From: CBDBBY01 sp965203215
GTDB taxonomy: Bacteria; Pseudomonadota; Alphaproteobacteria; Rhodobacterales; Rhodobacteraceae
Reading direction: 5' to 3'
Length of the DNA stretch: 64,000 bases
Assembly: GCA_965203215.1 (NCBI GenBank)
Contig: CBDBBY010000001.1
Span: 1,984,001-2,048,000 of the forward strand
Part shown: piece by piece, positions 28,008 to 37,316 of the stretch
Position numbering within the stretch: the stretch's first letter is position 1
Layout of the letters: each line of letters begins with the position of its first letter
Notes under the pieces: generated by a model
Databases searched by the model: none
What the model was told of the DNA's origin: nothing
What the model saw: the letters and a program-made list of their open reading frames with translations, nothing else
Translations under genes and position numbers: made by a program

Positions 28008-29893
28008 AGCCTCTGTCCCGCGCGTCCCTCCTCCCGCTTCGCGACGAGGGCGCGTGTTTCCGGGTCGCCGGTAACTTCGGCGCCCACGACCTCCCACCAC
28101 ACGCCCGAATCGGGAGGAAACCGGTACTTTTCGGTCGGCACAACGATCATGCACGGGCCTGGCTCCCTCCGAGCTGCGGCGAGCGCATTCCGCACGTCGC
28201 TTTCGCTGTCGACCAGCCAAGCGCGCACTCCTACGCTTTCCGCGTTCTTGACATAATCGACTTCGATGAAATCGCCCTTGTCCAGAAGACCGGTTTCCGG
28301 ATCTCGGATTCGGAATTCGTTGCCGAGCGAGTGCCCGACCAGCGCTTTTTGGTGACCGTGGATCGACTGGAAGCCGTAGTTGACGTTGAGCACAACCGTA
28401 ATCTTCGTCCGCTCCTGCATCGCTGTGACCAACTCCATCGGGTGCATCTGGTAGTTGCCGTCCCCCATCAGCACGAATACTTCCCCCTGATGCCCAGTGA
28501 GGCGGACGCCGATCGCGGCCGGAATGTCGTAGCCCATGCAGGAATTCCCGAACTCGATATGGACGCTCTTGCCTCCTGTCGCGTCGAACAGCTTCGTCAG
28601 GTCGGCCGGAATGGTTCCCGCCGCCGCGACCAGAGTGTCGCCGGCGCGCATCTCGTCGTTCAGAATTCCGATAAGCTGGCCTTGGCTCAGTTTCTCGTTG
28701 TGCCGGTTGACGAAAACCTCCGATGCCATGACCCGCTTCCAGTCTTCGCGTCGGTCCGCCGCCGTTTCGGTCCACGAGGGGTTGGGGGAAGCCCCGGCGA
28801 CGGCGCATGCGTCGGTCAACGCTTCAAGCGACAGTTTCGCATCTGCGGCGATGGGCAGGGCGCCGAGCTTGAACGCGTCGCGGCTATTGACATTAATCGA
28901 GACGAATTTGACAGCGGGATTCTGAAACGCGGAATTCGACCCGGTCACAAAGTCGTGCAGGCGGGTTCCGACACAGATCACAAGATCTGCTTCTTCGGCG
29001 GTGCGGCCCGCCGCAGGCGTTCCGAGGTGCCCGGTGCCGCCGACAAGCAGACTCGAGTCCTCTCTCATCGCGCCGCGGCCCGCGTGGGTTTCGCCGACCG
29101 GGATTCCGAATTTTTCCACGAAGGTCGCGAGCGCGTCCCAAGCCTCGGAGTAGTGCACGCCGCCGCCCGCGATGACGTACGGGCGCCGGGACTGTCGGAT
29201 CAACTCGGCGGCTTCTCCGATCCGCTCCGGAATCGGCGCCGGCCTTTCGATCCGCCAGACGCGTTTTTCGAAGAATCGTACCGGATAGTCGAACGCATAG
29301 CACTGGATGTCCTGCGGGAGCGCGATCGTGACGGCGCCCGTTTCGGCCGGGCTCGTCATCACCCGCATCGCTTCGGGCAGCGAGGTCAATATCTGTTCGG
29401 GCCGCGTGACCCGATCGAAAAAGCGGCTGACGACGCGGAAGGCGTCGGTCACCGACATGTCCTCGGAGGTCAGGTGCTCGATGTCCTGCAGCACCTTGCC
29501 GCCATATCTGGAGGCATAGTAGTCCGAAGGGAGCAGCAAAACAGGAATTCGGCAGATGGTCGCGGTCGCCGCTCCCGTGATCATGTTGGTGGCTCCCGGC
29601 CCGATGGAGGTCGTGCAGGCCATCGCCGCCTTTCGCCGCATAGCACGCGCGAATCCCGTCGACGCATGCACCATTGACTGCTCGTTCGCGGGCTGGTGGT
29701 ACGGCAGATCCCGCCCGCATTCGACCAGGGCTTGGCTGATTCCGGAAACGTTTCCGTGGCCGAAGATTCCCCAAATGCCTTGAATGAAACGCTGCTCCTG
29801 GCCGTCGTATTCGCTGTACTGGGCTTGAAGGAATTTCACGATCGCCTGCGACAGCGTCAATCGCTCCGTCTTTTCCGCCGAGTAGAATTTCAT
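27998..29893 (-). CDS. iolD: 3D-(3,5/4)-trihydroxycyclohexane-1,2-dione acylhydrolase (IolD-like)
   Basis: A 631-residue thiamine-diphosphate enzyme. The start at 29893 follows GGGGGAGG by eight bases; an open frame continues to 30115. It has the pyrimidine-binding domain with the conserved glutamate in HQPANEQSMVHAS, the central domain, and the pyrophosphate domain with the GDG motif GDGNYQMHPMEL followed by NVNYGFQSIHGHQ. Overall pattern and length match IolD, which opens the ring of a diketo-inositol in myo-inositol breakdown. No iolE, iolB, iolC or iolA is in the window. Its presence beside the sugar transporter and MocA-like dehydrogenase indicates a cyclitol substrate. Confidence 0.88.
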   Translation of the reverse strand: MKFYSAEKTERLTLSQAIVKFLQAQYSEYDGQEQRFIQGIWGIFGHGNVSGISQALVECGRDLPYHQPANEQSMVHASTGFARAMRRKAAMACTTSIGPGATNMITGAATATICRIPVLLLPSDYYASRYGGKVLQDIEHLTSEDMSVTDAFRVVSRFFDRVTRPEQILTSLPEAMRVMTSPAETGAVTIALPQDIQCYAFDYPVRFFEKRVWRIERPAPIPERIGEAAELIRQSRRPYVIAGGGVHYSEAWDALATFVEKFGIPVGETHAGRGAMREDSSLLVGGTGHLGTPAAGRTAEEADLVICVGTRLHDFVTGSNSAFQNPAVKFVSINVNSRDAFKLGALPIAADAKLSLEALTDACAVAGASPNPSWTETAADRREDWKRVMASEVFVNRHNEKLSQGQLIGILNDEMRAGDTLVAAAGTIPADLTKLFDATGGKSVHIEFGNSCMGYDIPAAIGVRLTGHQGEVFVLMGDGNYQMHPMELVTAMQERTKITVVLNVNYGFQSIHGHQKALVGHSLGNEFRIRDPETGLLDKGDFIEVDYVKNAESVGVRAWLVDSESDVRNALAAARREPGPCMIVVPTEKYRFPPDSGVWWEVVGAEVTGDPETRALVAKREEGRAGQRLYF

Positions 29894-30714
29894 TCGCATG
29901 GCCTCCCCCATTCCATCAGGCCGAGGTGCGCGGATCGCTTCGCCAGCCCCTTCCGCTGCGGATAATTGCAGATTGCATCCGGGAGTTGAAGGCCGCCGCG
30001 GATGTCGGGAGCTGCCGACACGCACTGCGCAGCCGACATTCCCGTCGACGGTCTTGACGAAGGTCGACCGCGGTGTCGCGCAGCGCGCGACTGCCCTGCG
30101 GCATAACCGGATCAATGCCCGGCGGGTCTTGGGACGGGCCTTCGCTTGGATGTTGCGCTGGCGTCGTCGGGCGAAAGACTATGAATGAAGCTTGCAGAGT
30201 TCTGCGGCGCGAGATCGGCCGGTCAAGTGCAGATTCATGATGTGCCGGGTCGGACGGGCTGCAGCATGCTGAAAATAAACAACATAATTCGCAACAGCGA
30301 ATTTTGATTCGTATTCTTGGAGCGCGTCAAGTTCGAATCATTTTTCTCAAGTTCCGCCGATGATCGCTGCCCGGTCGCACGGGAACCTCGAGAACCGATT
30401 CTGGCCGCGTACATCCTGTGCTGAATGCGGTTGACCGGTCGTTGAGGGTGTTCCGGCATGAAAAAGGCATCATTTGTCCGCGAACCGGAGGTCGCGGACA
30501 CTGAGTTCGAATTGCAGGGCTGTCGCCAACAGAAGCGCACCTATTCCGCCAGCATATGTGTCAAGCGGCATTGTGGATGTCATGCATTTGCCTCACTCTC
30601 GAAGAGACGATTTGTCACTAACATTTTCATTTTTTCACTTGCTACACTTATTTCTGTTGTGTTCAGGGACAAACCAACCTTTTTTTGACCCAAGCAAGAC
30701 AGACGGAGGACGAC
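29894..30714. other. 820-bp stretch without a supported gene
   Basis: Only unsupported frames (29898-30188 plus, 30235-30540 minus). It contains the IolD promoter region on one side and an AT-rich stretch (30590-30690) before the antitoxin-like gene on the other. Confidence 0.5.
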
Positions 30715-31170
30715 ATGCCGCGCGATGGGAATGTGAAAGAGCTAACTCGGAGGCTGCCCACGAATGACGAGATCGCGAATGCTGCGGAGGCCTCTCGAGC
30801 TTTGGCTCATGCTCAATCCGGGTCAGGTCGTTTGGTGCTCGGCGGAGAGAACGGAGACAACGTTCAGCTAGCGCCTGCGATCGCGGATCTGATTGTCACT
30901 CTGCTGGGTCACGTCGCCAGCGGAAACATGGTCACGCTCGTTCCGGCAGGCGCGATGCTCACTACCCAACAGGCGGCGGATATCTTGAACGTCTCGAGGC
31001 CGTTCTTAAGCAAACTTCTAAATGAAAACCGGATCCCGCATGTTCCTATCGGGTCGCATCGTCGCGTCATGCTTGCCGACCTCATGGCTTACAAAGAACG
31101 TCGGGATAGCACGCGTCGTGCCGCTCTCGATGAGCTGGCTGACCTCGGCCAAGAGTTTGACGCAAGTTGA
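30715..31170 (+). CDS. Excisionase-type helix-turn-helix protein, antitoxin-like
   Basis: A 151-residue protein. The ATG at 30715 follows GGAGG by five bases. The C-terminal half contains LTTQQAADILNVSRPFLSKLLNENRIPHVPIGSHRRVMLADLMAYKE, a MerR/excisionase-like DNA-binding fold. The N-terminal half is alanine-rich. Proteins of this layout are commonly antitoxins placed in front of a PIN-domain toxin gene. Here no toxin follows: an inverted-repeat segment begins 17 bases after the stop. It is either an orphan antitoxin or a regulator that lost its partner. Confidence 0.8.
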   Translation: MPRDGNVKELTRRLPTNDEIANAAEASRALAHAQSGSGRLVLGGENGDNVQLAPAIADLIVTLLGHVASGNMVTLVPAGAMLTTQQAADILNVSRPFLSKLLNENRIPHVPIGSHRRVMLADLMAYKERRDSTRRAALDELADLGQEFDAS

Positions 31171-31187
31171 GCCATCTCGCTGACCGC

Positions 31188-32224
31188 GGTGCATCCCATT
31201 TTGTTTGGATTGGGAAGGTGCGGCAAGTCGAAAGCTGGCCGCCGCTCTGCTCGCCTCCGGATGCCGCCTCGCAAACTTGCGCTGGCTTGGCTTTCTCGAA
31301 TTGTCGGCCATTCGCGTCGCAGCCGCTTGACCGAAAGGAACGGGACGCCCCAATTGCTCGACCAGGAAAAATTCCTGACGGGCTTGGACCGGACGGATGG
31401 GCCGCGCGACGGTCGGTCCGAGCTCGAGAACGCCGCGCAGGTCGTCGTCTTCCGCGCCGAGCCTTTGCGAAAAAGAAATGGATGGACGGCCCGCGCGGAC
31501 CGATATAAAGTGCGGAAATGCGAAGCAGCCATTCGCGCCGAATGGTTCGGCGATGCGGCGTCCGGCTTGATGCGCGCCTGATGAACTTCTTGCGACGGGA
31601 ATTGGGCGATGAGCGAACCGACGATACATGAGGTTTCCAAGGAACTGGCGACGCTGAGGGAACAGATGAACACACATCAAGCGAAGTATGAAGGCGCTTT
31701 GGACAGATTCCACGCCGCTATGGACAGATTCCGCGCCGATATGTCGAAAAACGACGCCGCTTTCGAAAGGCTCCGGACCGACATGGCGAAGCGAGATGCC
31801 GACGCGGCGAAGCGGGATGCCGACGCGGCGAAGCGAGATGCTGACGCGGCGCACCGCGAAATCATCCGCTTGCGATGGCAGATCGGCATATGGATCGCCG
31901 GCGTTCTCGTTACAATCGCAGCAATGGGAATTTTCATCCGTTTGGCGATCTGACACGGCGCGGCACGCCCATGCCTGCGCCCCTTGGCTGAACGCGCCGA
32001 CAAGACTTCCGAATTCCCTGTCCTTCGCAACGCGCGGCTTCAGGACCATCGGGCAACCGGCCGCATCCCGTGTTTCTTGGTCAATCGATTGCGGCGCGGC
32101 GATCCCTCCAATCGATGATTTCGCGTCTGCGGTTGTTTTCCAGGCAGCATTTGCGGCGAGCTCGGCGTTGGCTTCGGCTTTCTGACAGCGGCATCCTGTC
32201 CGACCAAAAAGTATGGGATGCACC
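31188..32224. mobile_element. About 1.04-kb segment bounded by inverted repeats
   Basis: GGTGCATCCCAT at 31188-31199 is repeated inverted at 32213-32224. Imperfect matching continues inward (TTTTGG, then GG-TGC-GC, GTC-GAAAGC and further blocks such as GCTCGCC and ATGC-GCCT) for at least about 50 bases and possibly 250, so the two arms look like diverged inverted copies of one sequence. No transposase is recognisable inside. A coiled-coil membrane protein gene (31609-31953) lies between the arms. No target duplication is visible. It may be a decayed transposon, a non-autonomous element or two opposed copies of a short repeat family. Confidence 0.5.
31609..31953 (+). CDS. Small coiled-coil protein with C-terminal membrane anchor
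   Basis: A 114-residue protein: an alpha-helical region with heptad character from residue 5 to about 85, including three copies of the seven-residue unit KRDADAA, then a single transmembrane helix (LRWQIGIWIAGVLVTIAAMGIFI) at the end. Similar short proteins of unknown role occur widely in Alphaproteobacteria. The ribosome site is weak. It sits between the two arms of the inverted-repeat segment, its last codons close to the right arm, so it may be cargo of that element. Tail-anchored in the inner membrane by prediction; function unknown. Confidence 0.65.
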   Translation: MSEPTIHEVSKELATLREQMNTHQAKYEGALDRFHAAMDRFRADMSKNDAAFERLRTDMAKRDADAAKRDADAAKRDADAAHREIIRLRWQIGIWIAGVLVTIAAMGIFIRLAI

Positions 32225-32408
32225 CACAGCCGACCAACACGGGATCAAGAATCAGCAGGTCTTCTGCCGCGGGCCGCGAAACCAGAGCTTGACATGCCTT
32301 GCCGAGTTGGCAGAACTAGGTCTTTGAATACGCCTCGGCAAGGGAACGGAACCGGACAGCCGCGCTCCCGCCCGTAGGCGCGAGCGCGTCGAGTGCCGGA
32401 GGTATCTG
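32225..32408. other. Short intergenic region
   Basis: Together with 31954-32224 this makes about 450 bases without a gene; the first part is the right arm of the inverted-repeat segment, the rest holds nothing recognised apart from the upstream region of the dehydrogenase gene. Confidence 0.45.
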
Positions 32409-33224
32409 ATGGGAAGCGTGCTGGTAACCGGATCCACCGGCAATCTTGGGCAGAAGGCCGTCGCGGCTCTCGAAAGTGCCGAGAGCACAAAGGTCGTCAG
32501 GTTCGGAAGGAATTCCGCCAACTTGCCGGATGTGGTGACCGCCGACCTTTCCCACTATGGAAGCTGGGCACGGAGTTTCGGCGGCGTGGACGCCGTTCTC
32601 CATTTGGCGGCGGATCCCCGGCCGGTTTCGGACTGGGCAGCGGTGACGAAGCTGAACATCGACCTCGCGCTAAACGTGTTCCGGGCGGCCGAGGAGGCGC
32701 AAGTGCGCCGGATCGTCTTTGCCAGCTCGAACTGGGTCGTCGCAGGCTACAGGTTCGGCCGCGAGCGGCTCACCTCTTGCATCCCTCCACGCCCGGTCAA
32801 TCCCTACGGCGCATCCAAGCTTTTCATTGAGCGCGCGGGGATAGCGCTCGGCGAGCGGACCGGGATCTCCGTACTGGCGCTCCGGATCGGATGGTGCCAG
32901 CCGGGCGATAACATTCCGGGTCCGCACATGGGATTCGGCCGGTGGGCGCAGGAGATGTGGCTCAGCAACGAAGACTGGGCACAGGCGGTCCGGAGATCCT
33001 GCCTGTCCAGATACGGCGAAAGCGCCGTACTGAACATCGTCTCTCAGAACGAGGGCATGAGGTGGGATTTGGGGGCGGCGCACGAAACCATCGGGTACGC
33101 CCCGAAAAGCCGTCATACGCCGCGACTGTCAGTCAAGGTCCGAATCGCGGATGCGGCGGCACGGATGCGCGACCGCATGATCCGCCGACATTGTGCCGAG
33201 CCACTTTTCGGAACCCGCTGGTAA
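32409..33224 (+). CDS. NAD(P)-dependent epimerase/dehydrogenase (extended SDR)
   Basis: A 271-residue protein with the extended-SDR cofactor site VTGSTGNLGQKA (TGSTGNLG at residues 7-14) and catalytic Tyr133 and Lys137 in NPYGASK. Length and pattern (LHLAADPRPVSDW, ASSNWVVAGYRF, LALRIGWCQPGD) resemble uronate dehydrogenase-like enzymes, which oxidise a sugar acid to a lactone. A weak GAGG lies nine bases upstream of the ATG. It stands alone on the plus strand after the inverted-repeat segment; a link to the cyclitol island 2.5 kb away is possible but unproven. Confidence 0.85.
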   Translation: MGSVLVTGSTGNLGQKAVAALESAESTKVVRFGRNSANLPDVVTADLSHYGSWARSFGGVDAVLHLAADPRPVSDWAAVTKLNIDLALNVFRAAEEAQVRRIVFASSNWVVAGYRFGRERLTSCIPPRPVNPYGASKLFIERAGIALGERTGISVLALRIGWCQPGDNIPGPHMGFGRWAQEMWLSNEDWAQAVRRSCLSRYGESAVLNIVSQNEGMRWDLGAAHETIGYAPKSRHTPRLSVKVRIADAAARMRDRMIRRHCAEPLFGTRW

Positions 33225-33999
33225 CACGGGAATTCGCTCGCGACGCGCGGATTGCGGAAGGGCGGGATGGTGTCTGCGGCCCGGCGCGGTCGGCAGTTCA
33301 TCCGCGACGCCGTGAAACGCGCCGGATGTAGCGACCGCCGAGGTTCAGAGAGGAAACGTCAAACTTCGGAATGTCGGGAAATCCAGCCGTTCAATGCGCT
33401 GGTTCTCCCTTGGCACGCGAAGGGGTTGGAAATACATGGCTGCTCCAGATCGGCGGCCCCTCCGCCCGAAGCGGCTGGAACTCGCGGAATTCGAAAGGGC
33501 TCAAACCCTTGCCTCGGCCAGTCGCGATCCGTACCTCGGCCCTCCGAAGGGTTGGCGGATGGCTCATAACCCCGGTTCGACTGACAACCGACGCCAAATG
33601 CGCCAAGCCGCATCAAGTCTTGCGCCACTGCCGCGTTTGGCAACGCCTGCAACCTTTCCGCCGTGATCTCCGGAATGGCGCGGAACTGCTCCAAAACCCT
33701 CGCCCAATACGGTTCCAGAACTACCCGGCGGGACCGCCCAACTTGCCGGAGCAAACCGATTTTTTCCACGCGTATCGCTGCGTCCACGCAGCCGCGCTAA
33801 GCTCCGAAACGCCCGACATGCGCAACACCGCAGCAGCTCATGTCGCTCTTCCGTGCCGATGCCGCACTTTAGCGAAGGCCATTCAATCTCGTCTCGTCCG
33901 TGCTGGCCTCTTTCACTGCGGTCAACATAAACTGCACCTAACCAATAAGAGGGAATCTATTGTTTCCGCGATTCCTGAAGATCGCGATAGGATCCGAAG
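33225..33999. other. 775-bp stretch without a supported gene
   Basis: No gene supported. Frames on both strands (33371-34063 plus, 33359-33787 minus) lack domains and ribosome sites. A tRNA-like string near 33560-33590 does not fold as a cloverleaf. Confidence 0.5.
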
Positions 34000-35001
34000 T
34001 TACGTATTGCATATCTCCCGCATCCTTCCGAGAATATCGATTCCCTGCTGGGCGAAGAAGTGAAGCAGGTCTATGTAAATCCAGTTCTCTGCGAGTAGAT
34101 CGCCCTCCCTCCTGTACATGTCTACGACGCGCATAGACACTCGGTCCTTGTAGCCAGGAAATCCCATGAACCCGCCCGTCGGCTTCATGGACAAGTTCGG
34201 CCAACCGAAGAAACCCCCGAACCGCCCTTCGGAGAACCTGCACAGATGACCTAGGAACTCGATCTCGCTCAAACCGCGGCTGAACGGACCCTGATGCTGG
34301 TCTTGATAGCGTGCCCTGGTGTATGCCGCTCCGATCCCGGTCGGACCGTACCAAATCATGTCCTTCATCCAGGTCTGGGCAAGCTCATCTTGAGGCGACT
34401 CAAGATCGGAACCAACTAGGTCATCGATCATTCTGTCGATCAGTTCCATCGTCTTCCGGCTTTCCGCCGGATCTTGAACTGCGAAGTTCAATCCTTCGTG
34501 CGTTCTGGGCCCGGGCGTTATGAACCACGCGCCTGTTTCCGGTGGAAACGGATTGTATCCTGCTTGTCGCATTACGCTGGGGATATCGAAGAAATGCGCG
34601 GTTTGCCGAATCCGGCCTTCGGCGACCTCATTGAATTCGACGAAGCGAAAAAACACCATTTTGCGTGTCGACGGAATGCCAAGCCAATTGTTGTCGAACA
34701 GGCCCAAGATGTGCCCCATGCAACAAACCCAATCGCCTTTGACATGGTGCATGCCGTTCGTCCCCGCAATGAAAATGTCGGGACGCCGCTGAATCGGCGA
34801 AATCGCATGCCTGAGCGGCTCCCAGAACTGATCCGCGACAGCACCGGCGCCTTTCAGTTCGTTGAACGGATGCATTCCCTTCCAAGCATAATCTTCCGTC
34901 ACGTATTTCTTGAGCACGTCGGCCACGCCGCCGCTCGGCGCGACGTCAAGATCACGGTAAAATTCCAGAATGACCTTCTTGATTTCTTGGTAGTCGCTCA
35001 T
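34000..35001 (-). CDS. SnoaL/NTF2-like protein (polyketide-cyclase type)
   Basis: A 333-residue protein beginning MSDYQEIKKVILEFYRDLD, with AGGGAGAC upstream of the ATG at 35001. It contains SnoaL-like elements: YVTEDYAWKGMHPFNELKGAGAVADQFWEPL, then a second region with MKDMIWYGPTGIGAAY and a cone-shaped-fold core (FFGWPNLSMKPTGGFMGFPGYKDRVSMRVVDMYRREGDLLAENW). The length fits two fused NTF2-like domains. Members include polyketide cyclases, isomerases and proteins of unknown function. It points away from the McrBC genes; two more SnoaL-like genes lie at 39280 and 43818. No catalytic assignment is possible. Confidence 0.8.
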   Translation of the reverse strand: MSDYQEIKKVILEFYRDLDVAPSGGVADVLKKYVTEDYAWKGMHPFNELKGAGAVADQFWEPLRHAISPIQRRPDIFIAGTNGMHHVKGDWVCCMGHILGLFDNNWLGIPSTRKMVFFRFVEFNEVAEGRIRQTAHFFDIPSVMRQAGYNPFPPETGAWFITPGPRTHEGLNFAVQDPAESRKTMELIDRMIDDLVGSDLESPQDELAQTWMKDMIWYGPTGIGAAYTRARYQDQHQGPFSRGLSEIEFLGHLCRFSEGRFGGFFGWPNLSMKPTGGFMGFPGYKDRVSMRVVDMYRREGDLLAENWIYIDLLHFFAQQGIDILGRMREICNT

Positions 35002-35643
35002 CCCTACGCGTCTCCCTGCATAATGAATTGAAGGTGGGCGGACAGATGATACCAAGTTCAAGTTGTGGTTGCGATACCGCTTACGGAATCGGAAATCATT
35101 GAGGCGCGGTCGGGCCTGATTAGTCAGAATCCGATGATGACGATTTGATTTCCGGTCGTCGCCTGCCATACACAGATAGCGGGCTCCGGCAAAAAATGCC
35201 TCTCCGCCAGGGTGCCTTGGCCTGTTTGGAAGCCGCTACCAGCTGCGAGCAGCGGATTTGGACAAACGTGGACAATGCTGGATTCAAACGCGGCTACTCC
35301 ATCCGGCTCAGGCCGAGGCATTCAGGGAAGCCCTAGCACCTTCGCCAAAATCGAGCGGTTAATTCCGAATTGATCGCCCGATTCACAGCACGACCGGAGG
35401 CCAAGCACCATATTCGGCGTAAAAATTGCATGTTTCCGAATCGTCGCGGTCTTGGTGCGAGCGGCATGCCGAAATGCCCAACCGCCTCGTGCAGCATTCC
35501 CGAGCCGACGAAAAGGGGGCATGCTCACCAGCAACAGAGTGAACTTGAAAAAACTGCGCAGATATTGCACAAAAAGTTCCCAGAAATCCGAACGAGCCAG
35601 CAACTTGGGAATCTTGCGACTTTGTCGTCGCAGCAATGTTTCA
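35002..35643. other. Intergenic stretch upstream of the McrBC genes
   Basis: No gene supported; overlapping frames on both strands (35370-35654 plus, 35322-35699 minus) have no recognised domain. It could contain the boundary of the McrBC insertion, but no att-like repeat was seen. Confidence 0.45.
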
Positions 35644-35799
35644 ATGACAGATGAACTCAAACAGATGCACGAGATGCTAGATTTCGATTGCCGAAACAAT
35701 GTGCGTAAGATCTTTCGATCATTCCGCTTCCAAATGGATCACAGCATTTGTCTGGTCGTCAAGGCGCTGCTACCAAACCGCTATAGGACTGCCCAATGA
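35644..35799 (+). CDS. Candidate small ORF coupled to mcrB
   Basis: Starting at the ATG at 35644 a 51-residue frame (MTDELKQMHEMLDFDCRNNVRKIF...) ends with a TGA that overlaps the mcrB ATG (ATGA). Such a four-base overlap is typical of coupled genes, and the composition is less arginine-rich than the shadows around it. There is no good ribosome site and no homologue that I recognise, so this is tentative. Confidence 0.3.
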   Translation: MTDELKQMHEMLDFDCRNNVRKIFRSFRFQMDHSICLVVKALLPNRYRTAQ

Positions 35800-37316
35800 T
35801 TGAATCCGGAAAAATCAGCTCGAATCGTCCGTTCTGGTTCGTCGCAGCAAGAGGAAAAAATAGACTCGAAAGATTTGTTGAAGAAGGATATTGGCAATTA
35901 TTTGAAGATGAAACGGGCGAGAGTATGAGGAGCCAATATAGTAAAGACTTCCATTCAATGGAAGTTGGCGACAACATTGCAATCAAGTATTACGGAACAG
36001 CAAAAAAAAACGAGCTTGACTTTTTGATTTCGGTGGATCGCGTAGATACATTCTATATTGGCGCTGTAGGAATAATACTTGATAAGACAATTGATGATCG
36101 AAGAGTGAATATTGAATGGAAAGACAAATTTGAATATAAAAAAAAGAAATTTTACTTCTTTCGTCAACGTGATTTGATAAATTGCTTTCGTCGGAACGGT
36201 GATTCCCTGCGTGATGCCTTGATTGATTTTGCATTTCATAACGTTGAGCAGGACATCAACATGTTTTTGACTCATGAAAAATATTCCCAGTATGCAGTCA
36301 ATCGAGAAAAGATCTCAAGTATCGCGAATGGAAATGATAGCGAGACTTCATCCGTTGGAAGCAGCCCGCATTTGAACACGATTCTATACGGCCCTCCGGG
36401 CACTGGAAAGACTTATAGTACCACTCGGCGCTGCGTTGAAATCTGCGACGGATCGAATGATCTGAAAGATAGGGAAATCGCTGACCGGTTCCGGCAGCTG
36501 CGCAATGAAGAACGTGTGGAATTCGTATCCTTCCACGAATCCTACGGGTACGAGGATTTCGTCGAGGGATTGCGTCCCGATGCGGGAAGCTCCGGCATTC
36601 TCCGTCTGGTTCCCAGATCTGGAGTTCTCAGGAAAATCGCAAAACACGCATGCCGCTGTGAGGCTGATCTTGCTCATGTTCTGGTAATCGATGAAATCAA
36701 CCGCGCCAACATTTCCAAGGTGCTGGGTGAACTGGTCACGCTTCTGGAAGAGGACAAACGAAAGGGACGGCCCAACGAGGTGGCTGTGACCCTTCCCTAT
36801 TCCGGCGAAAAATTCACCTTGCCCGCCAATCTCCATATCCTCGGCACGATGAACACTGCCGACCGCTCGATCGCGCTGCTCGATACGGCGCTGAGACGGA
36901 GGTTCCATTTCGAGGAAATTCCCCCTGAACCGAATCTACTCGAAAATGTCGATGGCATCGATCTCCTTGGTGTTCTCCGCAAAATCAACGAGCGACTGGA
37001 GTGGCTGATCGACCGCGACCATGTTGTCGGCCATGCATGGCTGATGGGAGCGCAAACCAAGGAGCAAGTCGATCGGATAATGCGCGGAAAGATCATTCCG
37101 CTCATCGCCGAATACTTTCATGAAGACTGGAGCAAGGTACGTGCGGTTTTGGGCGGCGGAAGCGGCTTCGTGGAGCGAATCGAACTCGCGGCCCCGCCGG
37201 GGGAATGGGGCGACGGGGAGACACGATACCGCTGGACGATCAAACAGAAATTCAGTTCCGATGCCTACGACGAACTTATCAATGGTGGAATCGATAGCGG
37301 ACAAGACTCCGGGTGA
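35796..37316 (+). CDS. mcrB: McrB-like AAA+ GTPase with N-terminal EVE/PUA-like domain
   Basis: A 506-residue motor subunit of a type IV restriction system that cuts DNA with modified cytosine or similar bases. The AAA+ domain has Walker A GPPGTGKT (199-206), Walker B VLVIDEINRANIS (295-307) and the McrB hallmark MNTADRSI (352-359) followed by ALRRRF. Residues 10-160 form a separate domain (RPFWFVAARGKNRLERF, MEVGDNIAIKYYG) that resembles modified-base readers of the EVE/PUA type rather than the E. coli McrB N-terminus. The first 550 bases are clearly AT-richer than the rest, so this specificity domain may have been acquired separately. It overlaps mcrC. Confidence 0.88.
   Translation: MIESGKISSNRPFWFVAARGKNRLERFVEEGYWQLFEDETGESMRSQYSKDFHSMEVGDNIAIKYYGTAKKNELDFLISVDRVDTFYIGAVGIILDKTIDDRRVNIEWKDKFEYKKKKFYFFRQRDLINCFRRNGDSLRDALIDFAFHNVEQDINMFLTHEKYSQYAVNREKISSIANGNDSETSSVGSSPHLNTILYGPPGTGKTYSTTRRCVEICDGSNDLKDREIADRFRQLRNEERVEFVSFHESYGYEDFVEGLRPDAGSSGILRLVPRSGVLRKIAKHACRCEADLAHVLVIDEINRANISKVLGELVTLLEEDKRKGRPNEVAVTLPYSGEKFTLPANLHILGTMNTADRSIALLDTALRRRFHFEEIPPEPNLLENVDGIDLLGVLRKINERLEWLIDRDHVVGHAWLMGAQTKEQVDRIMRGKIIPLIAEYFHEDWSKVRAVLGGGSGFVERIELAAPPGEWGDGETRYRWTIKQKFSSDAYDELINGGIDSGQDSG

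Noticed and set aside
28331..29677. 448-codon plus-strand frame
   Set aside because: Antisense to IolD, which has full thiamine-diphosphate motifs.
33555..33600. tRNA-like string (GGCTCATAACCCC followed by GGTTCGA)
   Set aside because: The spacing between the supposed anticodon and T loop is far too short, and no acceptor stem or D arm can be drawn.
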